Positions 23,222 to 31,556 of a DNA stretch of 64,000 nt are shown piece by piece. A program made the translations under genes and the position numbers. The stretch spans positions 1 to 64,000 of the forward strand of contig JAZRFV010000012.1 of assembly GCA_045643825.1 (NCBI GenBank), in the 5' to 3' direction. Position 1 is the stretch's first letter; each line of letters starts with the position of its first letter. Origin of the DNA: Scatosoma sp045643825. GTDB taxonomy: Bacteria; Bacillota; Clostridia; Christensenellales; Borkfalkiaceae. The notes under the pieces were generated by a model, which was not told the origin of the DNA, searched no databases, and saw only the letters and a list, made by a program, of their open reading frames with translations.

Positions 23222-24889
23222 TTATTCATACTTGACTTTACTCAAAAAGCCACAAATAATCTTTTTCACTCTTATCAAATAATCCCCGCAAATCTCAGCG
23301 TGCTTTCTCGTCATCTTTTTACCATGTGCCGCAGGGTTTCTATGCTTTCTTATAAAGTTAACGTCCGCCGCCAACTCCGTTAAATAATCCTTAATCTCCT
23401 GTTCACGGTTCGCCTTGTCGAAAGCAGCTTTGGTAAACAAGGAATCCACATATTCAATGATATGCTTATTCAAAGGTCGTTCTAACCGCTTTTCTCCTGC
23501 CGAGCCGTCCATTTTATAGCGTGCAATAACCTCATCGTTAAAAAGTATATGGTAGAACGAACCCAACGTACAACGCGAGGTTTCGTGTCCCTCACGGTAT
23601 TTTCTAAAGGTTTCCACCCCTTTATTGTCGGTTTTGACAAAAATCAAGCACGAATTGGAAGGAAACTCCGTCACAGGTATATTTTTTGCCTTTAAATACC
23701 GTAAATATCCCGCAAAGAAATATTCCGCCAGCATAATTTCCAGTGCCTGCGACATCTCGAAAATAACAGGGGAAAAATCCAACTCCTTTCGGCTATATTC
23801 CCCTAACTCATAAAGGTTTAAATAAACGAACAGCCCCGTAATCAACTTACTTTGTGCGTCTGGGTGCAACTTCTCCCAATTCTCGCCAAAATCGTTCTTT
23901 AAATCCTTTTCAACCCTTGCTTGCCTTTTATCCTTTTCCAGTTTCAACGAGAACATTTGCTTTGCATAAGCTTCCATCCCCGTCGTTTCTTTATATTCCT
24001 TTAATTCCGCCCTTGTGACGTCTAAATCATAACGGCAATCGTATCCGCTTTCTATCGCCTTCTCATAATATGCCTTGGCTTTTTTGGGGTTCCTTCTAAC
24101 GCCATAGCCATTGTTGTAGCATTCGCCAAGATAGTAATAGGTTTCGCCAAAAGCTTCACCAATGTTTTCCATAGCCTTGAAGGTCTCAACGGCTTTTTTA
24201 TACCCTTGTTTTTCTCCACTGTGATAATTAATCAACGCAGTATTGTGAAGCCCCACCATAGAGCCTTTTGCTGCCGCTTTCCCATACCACAGCCACGCCT
24301 TAACACGGTCTTTCGTCACCAATTCCCCACTGTAATAAAGGGAACCAAGATTACACATCGCCTCCATATTGCCTTGCTCAGCTGCAAGCTCGTACCAATA
24401 GATTGCCTTTTCACCATTTTGCTCCACACCATAGCCTTTTTCATACATATAGCCAAGGTTGTTTTGCGAAAGGTCAAAATCTCGATAAGCCGCCTCACGG
24501 TACCAATAGCAAGCCTTTACATAATCACGCTTCGTCCCATTCCCAAAATGATAAATCCGTGCAAGGTTATGCTGAGCCTCCTTAAAGCCCCGCTCCGCCG
24601 CCTTTGTGTACCAATATATCGCATCCTCGTACGATTGTTTCACCCCATCACCGTGTGCATACAACAGTGCGAGATTATACTGTGCCTCAAGCTCGCCATT
24701 TTTCGCAGCTTTTTCATACCAATATGCCGCCCTGCCACTATCCTTGATAACACCAAGCCCTTCTTCATACATATATCCAAGATTATATTGTGCAGTCGAA
24801 TCCCCCTGCAAAGCCGCTTGCTCAAAATAATAAGCCGCACGCTTATAATCCCCACGATTATAACAATCCATTGCCTCGTATGAAAACAT
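23222..24889 (-). CDS. Sel1-repeat protein with a C-terminal HEPN-like domain (small paralogue)
   Basis: 555 residues, start supported by AGGAGGG. Residues 1-290 carry seven or eight Sel1 units, more diverged from each other than in the large paralogue. Residues 300-555 align with the end of the 908-residue protein: NLYELGEYSRKELDFSPVIF, YLRYL, TLGSF and then KHRNPAAHGKKM with the HEPN-like RNPAAH motif and CGDYLIRVKKIICGFLSK. Two adjacent copies with a conserved end but different repeat arrays suggest recognition of different partners by a common effector. No signal peptide; cytoplasmic. Confidence 0.75.
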   Translation of the reverse strand: MFSYEAMDCYNRGDYKRAAYYFEQAALQGDSTAQYNLGYMYEEGLGVIKDSGRAAYWYEKAAKNGELEAQYNLALLYAHGDGVKQSYEDAIYWYTKAAERGFKEAQHNLARIYHFGNGTKRDYVKACYWYREAAYRDFDLSQNNLGYMYEKGYGVEQNGEKAIYWYELAAEQGNMEAMCNLGSLYYSGELVTKDRVKAWLWYGKAAAKGSMVGLHNTALINYHSGEKQGYKKAVETFKAMENIGEAFGETYYYLGECYNNGYGVRRNPKKAKAYYEKAIESGYDCRYDLDVTRAELKEYKETTGMEAYAKQMFSLKLEKDKRQARVEKDLKNDFGENWEKLHPDAQSKLITGLFVYLNLYELGEYSRKELDFSPVIFEMSQALEIMLAEYFFAGYLRYLKAKNIPVTEFPSNSCLIFVKTDNKGVETFRKYREGHETSRCTLGSFYHILFNDEVIARYKMDGSAGEKRLERPLNKHIIEYVDSLFTKAAFDKANREQEIKDYLTELAADVNFIRKHRNPAAHGKKMTRKHAEICGDYLIRVKKIICGFLSKVKYE

Positions 24890-24964
24890 ATTTCCCTCCT
24901 GTCAAATTGACCGCCAATTTGAAAAATCCGCAATTTTTTGCGTAACATTTATACCTACCTAACC

Positions 24965-24993
24965 ATTATACAATGGTTCCACGAAAAAAGCAA
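24965..24993 (-). promoter_or_regulatory. Promoter of the Sel1-HEPN pair
   Basis: On the minus strand TTGCTT (complement of 24988-24993), 17-bp spacer, TATAAT (complement of 24965-24970), about 75 bp before the ATG. Confidence 0.6.
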
Positions 24994-25015
24994 TACCCAA
25001 CCCGCCATTTTTTTC

Positions 25016-25044
25016 TTGCCAAATACCAAAAAAAATGTTATACT
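25016..25044 (+). promoter_or_regulatory. Promoter of the MBL-fold lipoprotein gene
   Basis: TTGCCA at 25016-25021, 17-bp spacer, TATACT at 25039-25044, 43 bp before the ATG at 25088. Confidence 0.6.
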
Positions 25045-25087
25045 ATCAAAGAATAGAAACAAAAGAGTAAAAAATGGAGCTGTGCGA

Positions 25088-26638
25088 ATGAAAAAAACAA
25101 TTGCGCCAATTTTATCCCTTCTACTCCTCTTCGCAGGCTGTAATGCCAACAAAGAAGGCATGTCTTCCTCCACGGATGCTGCTTCTTCTATGACGCAAGT
25201 CACCAGCGTAGAGTCCACCACTCTCAATGGTGAGAGTGCGGAAAGTGCTACCCCCGAGGATAGCGCACCCCCCGAAGGACATACCCACAGCTATACCGCT
25301 GTTGTTACCGAGCGTACTTGCACGACAAAGGGCTACACAACCTATACATGCGCCTGCGGTGATACCTACACAGCGGATGAGAAAAAATCGCTCGGCCATA
25401 TCAATAAGACCATACCAGGTACGAGTTCAACCTGTAAAAATACGGGTTTAACGGACGGAATTATATGCTCCGTTTGCGGTGAAACAGTTGTTGAACAAAC
25501 GGTGATCCCTGTAAAGGGCCACACCTACACCGCTACCGTTACCAAGCCCACTTGCACGGAAAGAGGTTACACCACCTACGTCTGCACCTGCGGTGATAGA
25601 TACACGGCGGATGATGTAAATGCCCTTGGGCATAGTTGGCTGCCGGCGACCACGATGGCACCCAAAACCTGCGTAACCTGTGGCGAAACGGAAGGTGAAA
25701 AGCTCCCTCCCGAGCCTGATACCCCTGACACCCCTGATACACCTACCCCTCCCTCCACAACTTACAGTACCCTTTCCGTACATTATATAGACGTAGGACA
25801 GGGCGACAGCATCCTTATCCGTGTGGATGATTGCGACATCCTTATCGATGCGGGAAAACCTGACAAAGGTACCGTCGTATCCAACTATTTAAAAGCTCTC
25901 AACGTAGACGATATCGAACTGATGATCAACACCCACTACGACGACGACCACTACGGTGGCTTAATAACTGTATTGAAAGGTTATGTGGTAGAAGATGTTT
26001 GGGTTACGGGCTACTCCAAGAGCAATACCTCCATCACCAACTTCCAAAATGCAATCGCTAATGAAGGGTTGGATTTAGAAACCCCTGCCGTTGGCACCGT
26101 TTTCACTTACCAACAACTCACCCTTACCGTTCTTTATAATGGTGCGGGGGCAAGCAGCTCTAACGATTCCTCCATCGTGGTGAAATTGCAATACGGCGAT
26201 TTCAGTTTCCTTTTCACGGGTGACATTGGTACCAAGGCTGAATCCAAGCTGGTAGAAGCAAAGGTGGATTTAAGCTGCGACGTCTTAAAGGTAGGTCACC
26301 ACGGCAGTAGAACCTCCAGCACCGCTAACTTCCTCAAGGCAACGGGTGCGAAATACGGTGTAATTTGTGTAGGAACGGGCAACAGCTACGGCCACCCCAC
26401 CGACGATGCATTGAGCCGTTTGTCCTCGGCAAACATCTCGGTATATCGTACGGACAAAAATGGTCACGTAGTCTTCTCTACGGATGGTGAAACGTTGACA
26501 CTCCCTGGAAGCGGTGGAAGCGTGCAAAAGAGCGTTGCCGCTCGCAAAGCACAGCTCACCACACACTCCTCTCTTAAAAGAGCATATAAAAACATCCCTT
26601 GGTCGGTACTTCCGTCCAAGGGATTTTCTTTTTCCTAA
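25088..26638 (+). CDS. Secreted lipoprotein: Cys-rich repeats + ComEC-like metallo-beta-lactamase domain
   Basis: 516 residues from MKKTIAPIL; the frame is open further upstream, but this start gives a lipoprotein signal with lipobox FAGC. An S/T-rich linker is followed by two copies of a 45-50-residue repeat (HxYTAxVT, TCTxxGYTTYxCxCGDxYTAD, LGH), with two further CxxC-type pieces between and after them. A TPDTPD-rich linker leads to an MBL-fold domain: VGQGDSILI, DAGKP, THYDDDHYGG (metal-binding THxxxDH) and VGHHGSRTSS. This resembles the extracellular nuclease-type domain of ComEC/Rec2 and related secreted hydrolases. A phosphodiesterase or nuclease activity at the cell surface is likely; the repeats may bind the wall or metal. 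Confidence 0.8.
   Translation: MKKTIAPILSLLLLFAGCNANKEGMSSSTDAASSMTQVTSVESTTLNGESAESATPEDSAPPEGHTHSYTAVVTERTCTTKGYTTYTCACGDTYTADEKKSLGHINKTIPGTSSTCKNTGLTDGIICSVCGETVVEQTVIPVKGHTYTATVTKPTCTERGYTTYVCTCGDRYTADDVNALGHSWLPATTMAPKTCVTCGETEGEKLPPEPDTPDTPDTPTPPSTTYSTLSVHYIDVGQGDSILIRVDDCDILIDAGKPDKGTVVSNYLKALNVDDIELMINTHYDDDHYGGLITVLKGYVVEDVWVTGYSKSNTSITNFQNAIANEGLDLETPAVGTVFTYQQLTLTVLYNGAGASSSNDSSIVVKLQYGDFSFLFTGDIGTKAESKLVEAKVDLSCDVLKVGHHGSRTSSTANFLKATGAKYGVICVGTGNSYGHPTDDALSRLSSANISVYRTDKNGHVVFSTDGETLTLPGSGGSVQKSVAARKAQLTTHSSLKRAYKNIPWSVLPSKGFSFS
26594..26635 (+). terminator. Terminator overlapping the 3' end of the MBL gene
   Basis: ATCCCTTGG / CCAAGGGAT stem (26594-26602, 26616-26624) with a TTTTCTTTTTCC tract. 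It lies inside the last 15 codons, so the annotated C-terminus is encoded by the terminator. Confidence 0.75.
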
Positions 26639-26654
26639 AAACCGACAAAAGATA

Positions 26655-26683
26655 TTGACATTCCCGCCATATTTTGGTATAAT
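26655..26683 (+). promoter_or_regulatory. Consensus promoter of the NhaC-type gene
   Basis: TTGACA at 26655-26660, 17-bp spacer, TATAAT at 26678-26683. The start codon at 26751 has AGGAG upstream. Confidence 0.8.
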
Positions 26684-26750
26684 TTCACCATAAGCGCAAA
26701 AAAGCGGAAAAATCCCCTTGAAAGCGCATTAAAACATAGGAGTATATAGT

Positions 26751-28340
26751 ATGGAAGGTACATTTTGGGCGTTTATGCCTGCCATCATCGCTATCGTACT
26801 CGCCTTGGTAACCAAGCAGGTATACATTTCCCTGTTCTTTGGTATCCTTGTAGGCGCGATGATGTATGCGGGCGGCAATCCTTTGGACGCACTTTTCACC
26901 CTCTACGCGGTAATGAGTGAAAAGGTTGGCTCAAATACCCCCATCATCGTTTTCTTGGTGGTTTTGGGTATTTTGGTAGTATTAATGCAAAAGTCGGGCG
27001 GCGCAAAAGCCTACGGCGAATGGGCAAGTAAGAAAATTAAATCGAAAAACGGTGCTTTGGCTGCTACGGCAGGTCTTGGTTGCTTGATTTTCGTAGACGA
27101 TTACTTCAACTGCTTGACGGTAGGCTCGGTTATGCGTCCCGTAACGGATAAGTTTAAGGCATCCCGCTCAAAATTGTCCTATATCATCGACGCAACGGCA
27201 GCGCCCATTTGTATCATTGCACCCATCTCTAGCTGGGCTGCAGCGGTTACGGGTGAATTGGAAGGCAACGGCTTGATGGCGTTCATCAGCACCATTCCCT
27301 TCAACGTTTACGCATTGCTCACCATCGTAATGGTTTTCGCACTTTGCTTCTTCAAGTTTGACTTCGGTAAAATGAAGCGTAACGAAATGATCACGGAAGC
27401 AACGGGCGACGTACATTCTGGCGTAGAACCCGATGCAAAAGACGACGAAGAAATCATGGCTAACCCCAAGGGTAAAGTTCGTCACCTTTTGATCCCCGTA
27501 TTGCTTTTGATCCTTTGCTGTATCGGTGGTATGATCTACACGGGCTTCTTCTATAATTGGGATACGGGCTTGATTGACAAAGTTCCTCAATCGGCTAACG
27601 TAATCGAAGCCTTCTCGAACTGCGATGCAGGTATGTCCCTTGCAATCGGCTCTACCATCGCCTTGATCATCATTGCCATCTACTATATGGCATCGGGCGT
27701 AGTATCCTTCAAGCAAATCACGGGTAGCTTCACGGAAGGCTTCAAAGCCATGGTACCTGCCATCCTCATCCTTACCTTCGCTTGGTCGATTTCGGGTATT
27801 ATGGGTGCAAAGGGCGGTTACTTGGATGCACAGGCATTTGTAAGAAATAACCTTGCAAACAGCAACTTCCCTCAATTCCTCTTCCCTGCAATCTTCTTCA
27901 TCCTTGCAGGTGCAATTGCTTTCTCGACCGGTACCTCTTGGGGTACGTTCGGTGTACTCGTTCCCATCGCAACGGTTATCTTGGGACAAAGCGGTACGAT
28001 GGCAATCCTTACCGTATCCGCAACGCTTGGCGGTGCAGTATTCGGCGACCACATCTCCCCTATTTCCGACACGACCATCCTTGCTTCGGCAGGTGCGCAA
28101 TGCAACCACGTAGAACACGTAAATACGCAGCTTCCTTACGCATCCCTCGTGGCAGGTATTGCGGTTGTATCCTACCTTATTGCAGGCCTTTGCGTAGGTC
28201 TTGGCGGTGTACTTACGGGCGTCATTATGTGGGTAGCAACCCTTGCAATGTTCGCAGGTGCAATCTTCGTTATTCAATATTTAACGAAGAAAAAAGAAAC
28301 ATCCGTTGTAGCTGAAGAAGTAACGGAAATTCAAGAATAA
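26751..28340 (+). CDS. NhaC-family Na+/H+ antiporter-like membrane transporter
   Basis: 529 residues with about twelve hydrophobic segments. Recognisable NhaC-family stretches are FVDDYFNCLTVGSVMRPVTD, DATAAPICIIAPISSWAA and, near the C-terminus, FSTGTSWGTFGVLVPIA followed by FGDHISPISDTTILASAGAQC. The family exchanges Na+ (or other cations or amino-acid-like substrates) for H+ in the cytoplasmic membrane. It is a single gene with its own promoter and terminator, not tied to either neighbouring cluster. The exact ion or substrate cannot be told. Confidence 0.85.
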   Translation: MEGTFWAFMPAIIAIVLALVTKQVYISLFFGILVGAMMYAGGNPLDALFTLYAVMSEKVGSNTPIIVFLVVLGILVVLMQKSGGAKAYGEWASKKIKSKNGALAATAGLGCLIFVDDYFNCLTVGSVMRPVTDKFKASRSKLSYIIDATAAPICIIAPISSWAAAVTGELEGNGLMAFISTIPFNVYALLTIVMVFALCFFKFDFGKMKRNEMITEATGDVHSGVEPDAKDDEEIMANPKGKVRHLLIPVLLLILCCIGGMIYTGFFYNWDTGLIDKVPQSANVIEAFSNCDAGMSLAIGSTIALIIIAIYYMASGVVSFKQITGSFTEGFKAMVPAILILTFAWSISGIMGAKGGYLDAQAFVRNNLANSNFPQFLFPAIFFILAGAIAFSTGTSWGTFGVLVPIATVILGQSGTMAILTVSATLGGAVFGDHISPISDTTILASAGAQCNHVEHVNTQLPYASLVAGIAVVSYLIAGLCVGLGGVLTGVIMWVATLAMFAGAIFVIQYLTKKKETSVVAEEVTEIQE

Positions 28341-28356
28341 TTTCATCAGTTAAAAA

Positions 28357-28382
28357 TACCGCAAGCCCATCGGCCTGCGGTA
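28357..28382 (+). terminator. Terminator of the NhaC-type gene
   Basis: TACCGCA/TGCGGTA stem, 12-nt loop, then AATTTTTA. Confidence 0.75.
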
Positions 28383-28407
28383 ATTTTTACACTTAACGTT
28401 CAATGAT

Positions 28408-28435
28408 AAAGCCCATCCTTTTTTGGATGGGCTTT
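28408..28435. terminator. Bidirectional terminator, NhaC side and KDG-kinase side
   Basis: AAAGCCCATCC / GGATGGGCTTT, 11-bp stem with a TTTTTT loop and T/A tracts on both sides. It lies 19 bp past the stop of the minus-strand kinase gene. Confidence 0.8.
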
Positions 28436-28454
28436 TATTTTACTATTTCACTTT

Positions 28455-29477
28455 TTATCTTTGCACACGACCGCTTGCGTCACCGCCTGCAAGGTTCATT
28501 ACCTCCGCAACGGATACCATGTTGTAGTCGCCTTCAATCGAATGTTTTAAGCAGCTTGCCGCAACCGCAAATTCAATCGCTTGTTGAGGTGCGAAACCAT
28601 TCATAAGCGAATAAATCAAACCACCGCCAAAGCTGTCGCCGCCGCCTACGCGATCAACGATGTGCATACTGTATTTCTTCGAGAATACCGCTTCGCCGTT
28701 CGTGTAAAGCATACCCGACCAGTCGTTGTCGTTCGCACTCTTGCTTTCACGCAAGGTGATTGCCACGCCCTTGAAACCAAAACGATCCGTGAGCTTCTTC
28801 GCAACGGAAATATACCCGTCTCTACCAAGCTTACCGCCGTAGATATCGGTGTTGTCCGCTTCGATACCGAATACGTCCTTCGCATCTTCTTCGTTTGCGA
28901 TGCAGTAATCGATGTACTGACAAAGCTCGCTCATTACCTGACCTGCTTTTTCCTTGCTCCACAATTTCTTACGGAAATACAAGTCGCAGGAAATGGTGAT
29001 ACCCTTCGCCTTTGCCGCTTGACAAGCTTCTACGCAAATAGCAGCCACTTCGTCGCTCAAAGCAGGGGTAATGCCCGTAAAGTGGAACCATTCTACACCG
29101 TCGAAAATCTTATCCCAGTCAAAGTCCCCCTTCTTCGCCATTGCGATAGAAGAATATGCTCTGTCGTAGATAACCTTCGAGGGGCGTTGCGACGCGCCCT
29201 TTTCACAGTAGTAGATACCTACTCTTTCGCCGCCGCGAACGATTTTCGAGGTATCCACGCCAAACTTACGCAAGGAATTTACAGCCGCCTGACCGATTTC
29301 GTGGGTGGGTAGCTTCGTAACAAACGCTACGTCCATGCCGTAGTTTGCAAGGGATACGGATACGTTTGCCTCCGCACCGCCGTAGGTTGCTTCGTACTTT
29401 TCACTTTGTACAAATCTCAAATAGTTTTCAGGTGCAAGGCGCAACATAAGTTCGCCAAAAGTTACAACTTTTTTCAT
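28455..29477 (-). CDS. kdgK: 2-dehydro-3-deoxygluconokinase (PfkB family)
   Basis: 340 residues of the PfkB sugar-kinase fold: TFGELMLRLAPENYLRF and GGAEANVSVSLANYGMD at the N-terminus, and DRVGGGDSFGGGLIYSL with the catalytic-base Asp and anion-hole glycines near residue 280. The sequence pattern and pairing with KDPG aldolase indicate KDG + ATP to KDPG, the route from uronic acids (galacturonate, glucuronate) into the Entner-Doudoroff step. It begins directly after the aldolase gene, with a GGAGG site inside the aldolase 3' end. Confidence 0.85.
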   Translation of the reverse strand: MKKVVTFGELMLRLAPENYLRFVQSEKYEATYGGAEANVSVSLANYGMDVAFVTKLPTHEIGQAAVNSLRKFGVDTSKIVRGGERVGIYYCEKGASQRPSKVIYDRAYSSIAMAKKGDFDWDKIFDGVEWFHFTGITPALSDEVAAICVEACQAAKAKGITISCDLYFRKKLWSKEKAGQVMSELCQYIDYCIANEEDAKDVFGIEADNTDIYGGKLGRDGYISVAKKLTDRFGFKGVAITLRESKSANDNDWSGMLYTNGEAVFSKKYSMHIVDRVGGGDSFGGGLIYSLMNGFAPQQAIEFAVAASCLKHSIEGDYNMVSVAEVMNLAGGDASGRVQR

Positions 29478-29479
29478 AA

Positions 29480-30028
29480 TTATTTCATAGCCTCCAAAGC
29501 ATCTTTTACGTAGAAGGATCCACCAACAGCCGCAATCTTATCCCAAGCGAGATATTCGTCCAAGTTACTTGCATCGATACCGCCCGTGGGGATGAATTTG
29601 ATTTGAGGGAAGGGACCAGCCAACGCCTTCATCGCCTTCAAACCGCCATAAACGTTTGCAGGGAAGAATTTCACGGTGGTAATGCCGAGCTCAAGCGCCG
29701 CCATAATTTCCGTAGGCGTTACGCAACCGGGGTAATAAGGGATACCACGCAATTTACAAATTCTTGCAACGTCCGCCGAAAGACCGGGAGAAACGATAAA
29801 CTTCGCACCTGCCGCCAAAGCCTTTTCGCATTGTTCTGCATTGATAACCGTACCTGCACCGATATTCATTTCGGGGTACTTTTCACAAGCATACGCAATC
29901 GCCTCCGCCGCGCAAGCCGTTCTGAAGGTGATTTCCGCACAGTTGATACCATAATTTTGAAGTGCCGTTAAAATTTTATCCGTTTCGGACAATTCTTTGA
30001 TAACGACAACGGGAATTCTTCTATCCAT
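29480..30028 (-). CDS. eda: KDPG / KHG aldolase
   Basis: 182 residues from MDRRIPVVVI, which has AGGAGT 9 nt upstream; the longer frame would start before the -10 region. Class I aldolase signatures are present: EITFRT, GAGTV, FIVSPGLS, YYPGCVTPTE and VKFFPA with the Schiff-base Lys, followed by IPTGGID. It splits KDPG into pyruvate and glyceraldehyde 3-phosphate. With kdgK it forms a two-gene unit with its own promoter at the end of the glycan locus. Confidence 0.9.
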   Translation of the reverse strand: MDRRIPVVVIKELSETDKILTALQNYGINCAEITFRTACAAEAIAYACEKYPEMNIGAGTVINAEQCEKALAAGAKFIVSPGLSADVARICKLRGIPYYPGCVTPTEIMAALELGITTVKFFPANVYGGLKAMKALAGPFPQIKFIPTGGIDASNLDEYLAWDKIAAVGGSFYVKDALEAMK

Positions 30029-30056
30029 ATCTTTAACTCCTATTTTCTCTTGCATT

Positions 30057-30085
30057 ACTATAACAAAAAACGAAGTTTTTGTCAA
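30057..30085 (-). promoter_or_regulatory. Own promoter of eda-kdgK
   Basis: On the minus strand TTGACA (complement of 30080-30085), 17-bp spacer, TATAGT (complement of 30057-30062), 28 bp before the eda ATG. The two catabolic genes can therefore be expressed apart from the upstream glycosidases. Confidence 0.75.
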
Positions 30086-30112
30086 TAGCTGTGTGTAAAT
30101 TTCACGGTAAAA

Positions 30113-31537
30113 TTAGCAATGCTCCTTGATAAACTTCGCAACGCCTGCCGACCAGCCGTGGCAAAGGCTGTGACGAAGCCCTACGTAGCAATGTGCACCG
30201 AAATCGCCGTGGATATCCGTCTTGGTATTGTCCAACACGTCGATACTGCCCGATCCTTCCAACCATTCCATGTGGAAATCCTCCCAGAAGGTCGTTGCAC
30301 CTCGATCGAGCATTGCACCGTAATATTCCTTCATAAGCTCGATGGCAAGCCCTTCGTCACGCGAAGCGATTGCCGTCAAAATGTAGTAGCTCATAAAGGT
30401 CGAGAAACCCTTCGCCCTGCCTTCAATCAGCTTTGCGTATTCCTCATCCGTCAGCTCGCCCGTGGCAAAATACTTCAAGGCGATTACCTGCTTCATTTGT
30501 TGGGCTTGGATGGACTGCTTCATCAGCTTCCCACGGATCTTTTCCACCTTTTCCGTGGATAAGTTGAACGCCTTTAAGATTTCCTCCGCGCCGTTCATTG
30601 CCATCAAGAAAATCACACGCACGCCAACCAACTCGTCCACCGTACCCTTCGTGGGCCAATCGACAATGTAACGGATGGTATTGCACAATTCCCCGTTCTC
30701 ATCCACCAAATCATCCATTTGGTTGAGAAGCCCCATAAAGTACGGCATGTGCTTTTCCACGTAGTCCTTACAGCCGAACTCCTTGTAGTAATCCGCAAGG
30801 ATAATCATCCACCACATCGAATAGGTGTAGATGGCGTTCATGTATTTGGGCAACGGAGCAATATCCGTCAGCATATCGATCGTGTTTTCGATCACGGGCA
30901 ACCTGCCGTAGATAGCTGTCAAAGCCATTACCTCGGGCGCCAAATCCCCCGCCCATACAAGACGGTCGCGCTTGATGCCGTCCCAAATATACCCCGACGA
31001 GGAGCATAAATCCACCGTGCGTTTTGCCGTTTCAAAAATGGCTTTTATACGTTCGTCGCATCCCTGGTAGGTGTAAATGGGCGTTTCGGATAAAATTATA
31101 TTCTCACAGAAAATGTTTTTGAAGTAGATATATTTATCTTCAAGCAGATCGATACGGACGAAACGGAAGCCCGTTTGCCCAATCGTTTGATCGGCATACG
31201 CACAAATCATCGTCTCAAAATCACGAGGGCTGTGGGCGTTCTTTGCGTTCTTTTCCCCGATGGAGGAATTCACCTCGCCAAGGCTTTCACCAAAGCGGAT
31301 ACGTACCTTGCAATCCCCGTAATAAATCCAGTTGGTGGTCATACGGATACCACCGTGCATTTCCTTACCAAAATCCAAGATAACGTAAGAGCCAAGCCCT
31401 TCAATCTTGAAATATTGACACCATTCATCCTCGTTATAATTGATGGTGGCGTACAAACCCTTGTGGATAAACAGCGTATCCTCGTACATGGTGCCTTGTT
31501 TTTCCACTATCCTCGTGGGTAATAAGTATTCTCTCAT
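30113..31537 (-). CDS. GH78-like (alpha-L-rhamnosidase-type) six-hairpin glycosidase, cytoplasmic
   Basis: 474 residues, start supported by GAGGGA, no signal peptide. Residues 50-160 form a beta-sandwich; residues 165-450 have the (alpha/alpha)6 features of GH78. The signature WDGIKRDRLVWAGDLAPE corresponds to the DGPKRERLGWTGD-type segment that holds acidic catalytic residues. It is shorter than typical GH78 enzymes, lacking the extra N-terminal modules. The likely role is removal of terminal rhamnose, or a related sugar, from imported oligosaccharides. Confidence 0.7.
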   Translation of the reverse strand: MREYLLPTRIVEKQGTMYEDTLFIHKGLYATINYNEDEWCQYFKIEGLGSYVILDFGKEMHGGIRMTTNWIYYGDCKVRIRFGESLGEVNSSIGEKNAKNAHSPRDFETMICAYADQTIGQTGFRFVRIDLLEDKYIYFKNIFCENIILSETPIYTYQGCDERIKAIFETAKRTVDLCSSSGYIWDGIKRDRLVWAGDLAPEVMALTAIYGRLPVIENTIDMLTDIAPLPKYMNAIYTYSMWWMIILADYYKEFGCKDYVEKHMPYFMGLLNQMDDLVDENGELCNTIRYIVDWPTKGTVDELVGVRVIFLMAMNGAEEILKAFNLSTEKVEKIRGKLMKQSIQAQQMKQVIALKYFATGELTDEEYAKLIEGRAKGFSTFMSYYILTAIASRDEGLAIELMKEYYGAMLDRGATTFWEDFHMEWLEGSGSIDVLDNTKTDIHGDFGAHCYVGLRHSLCHGWSAGVAKFIKEHC

Positions 31538-31556
31538 ACAATCCCTCTTTGAAAAA

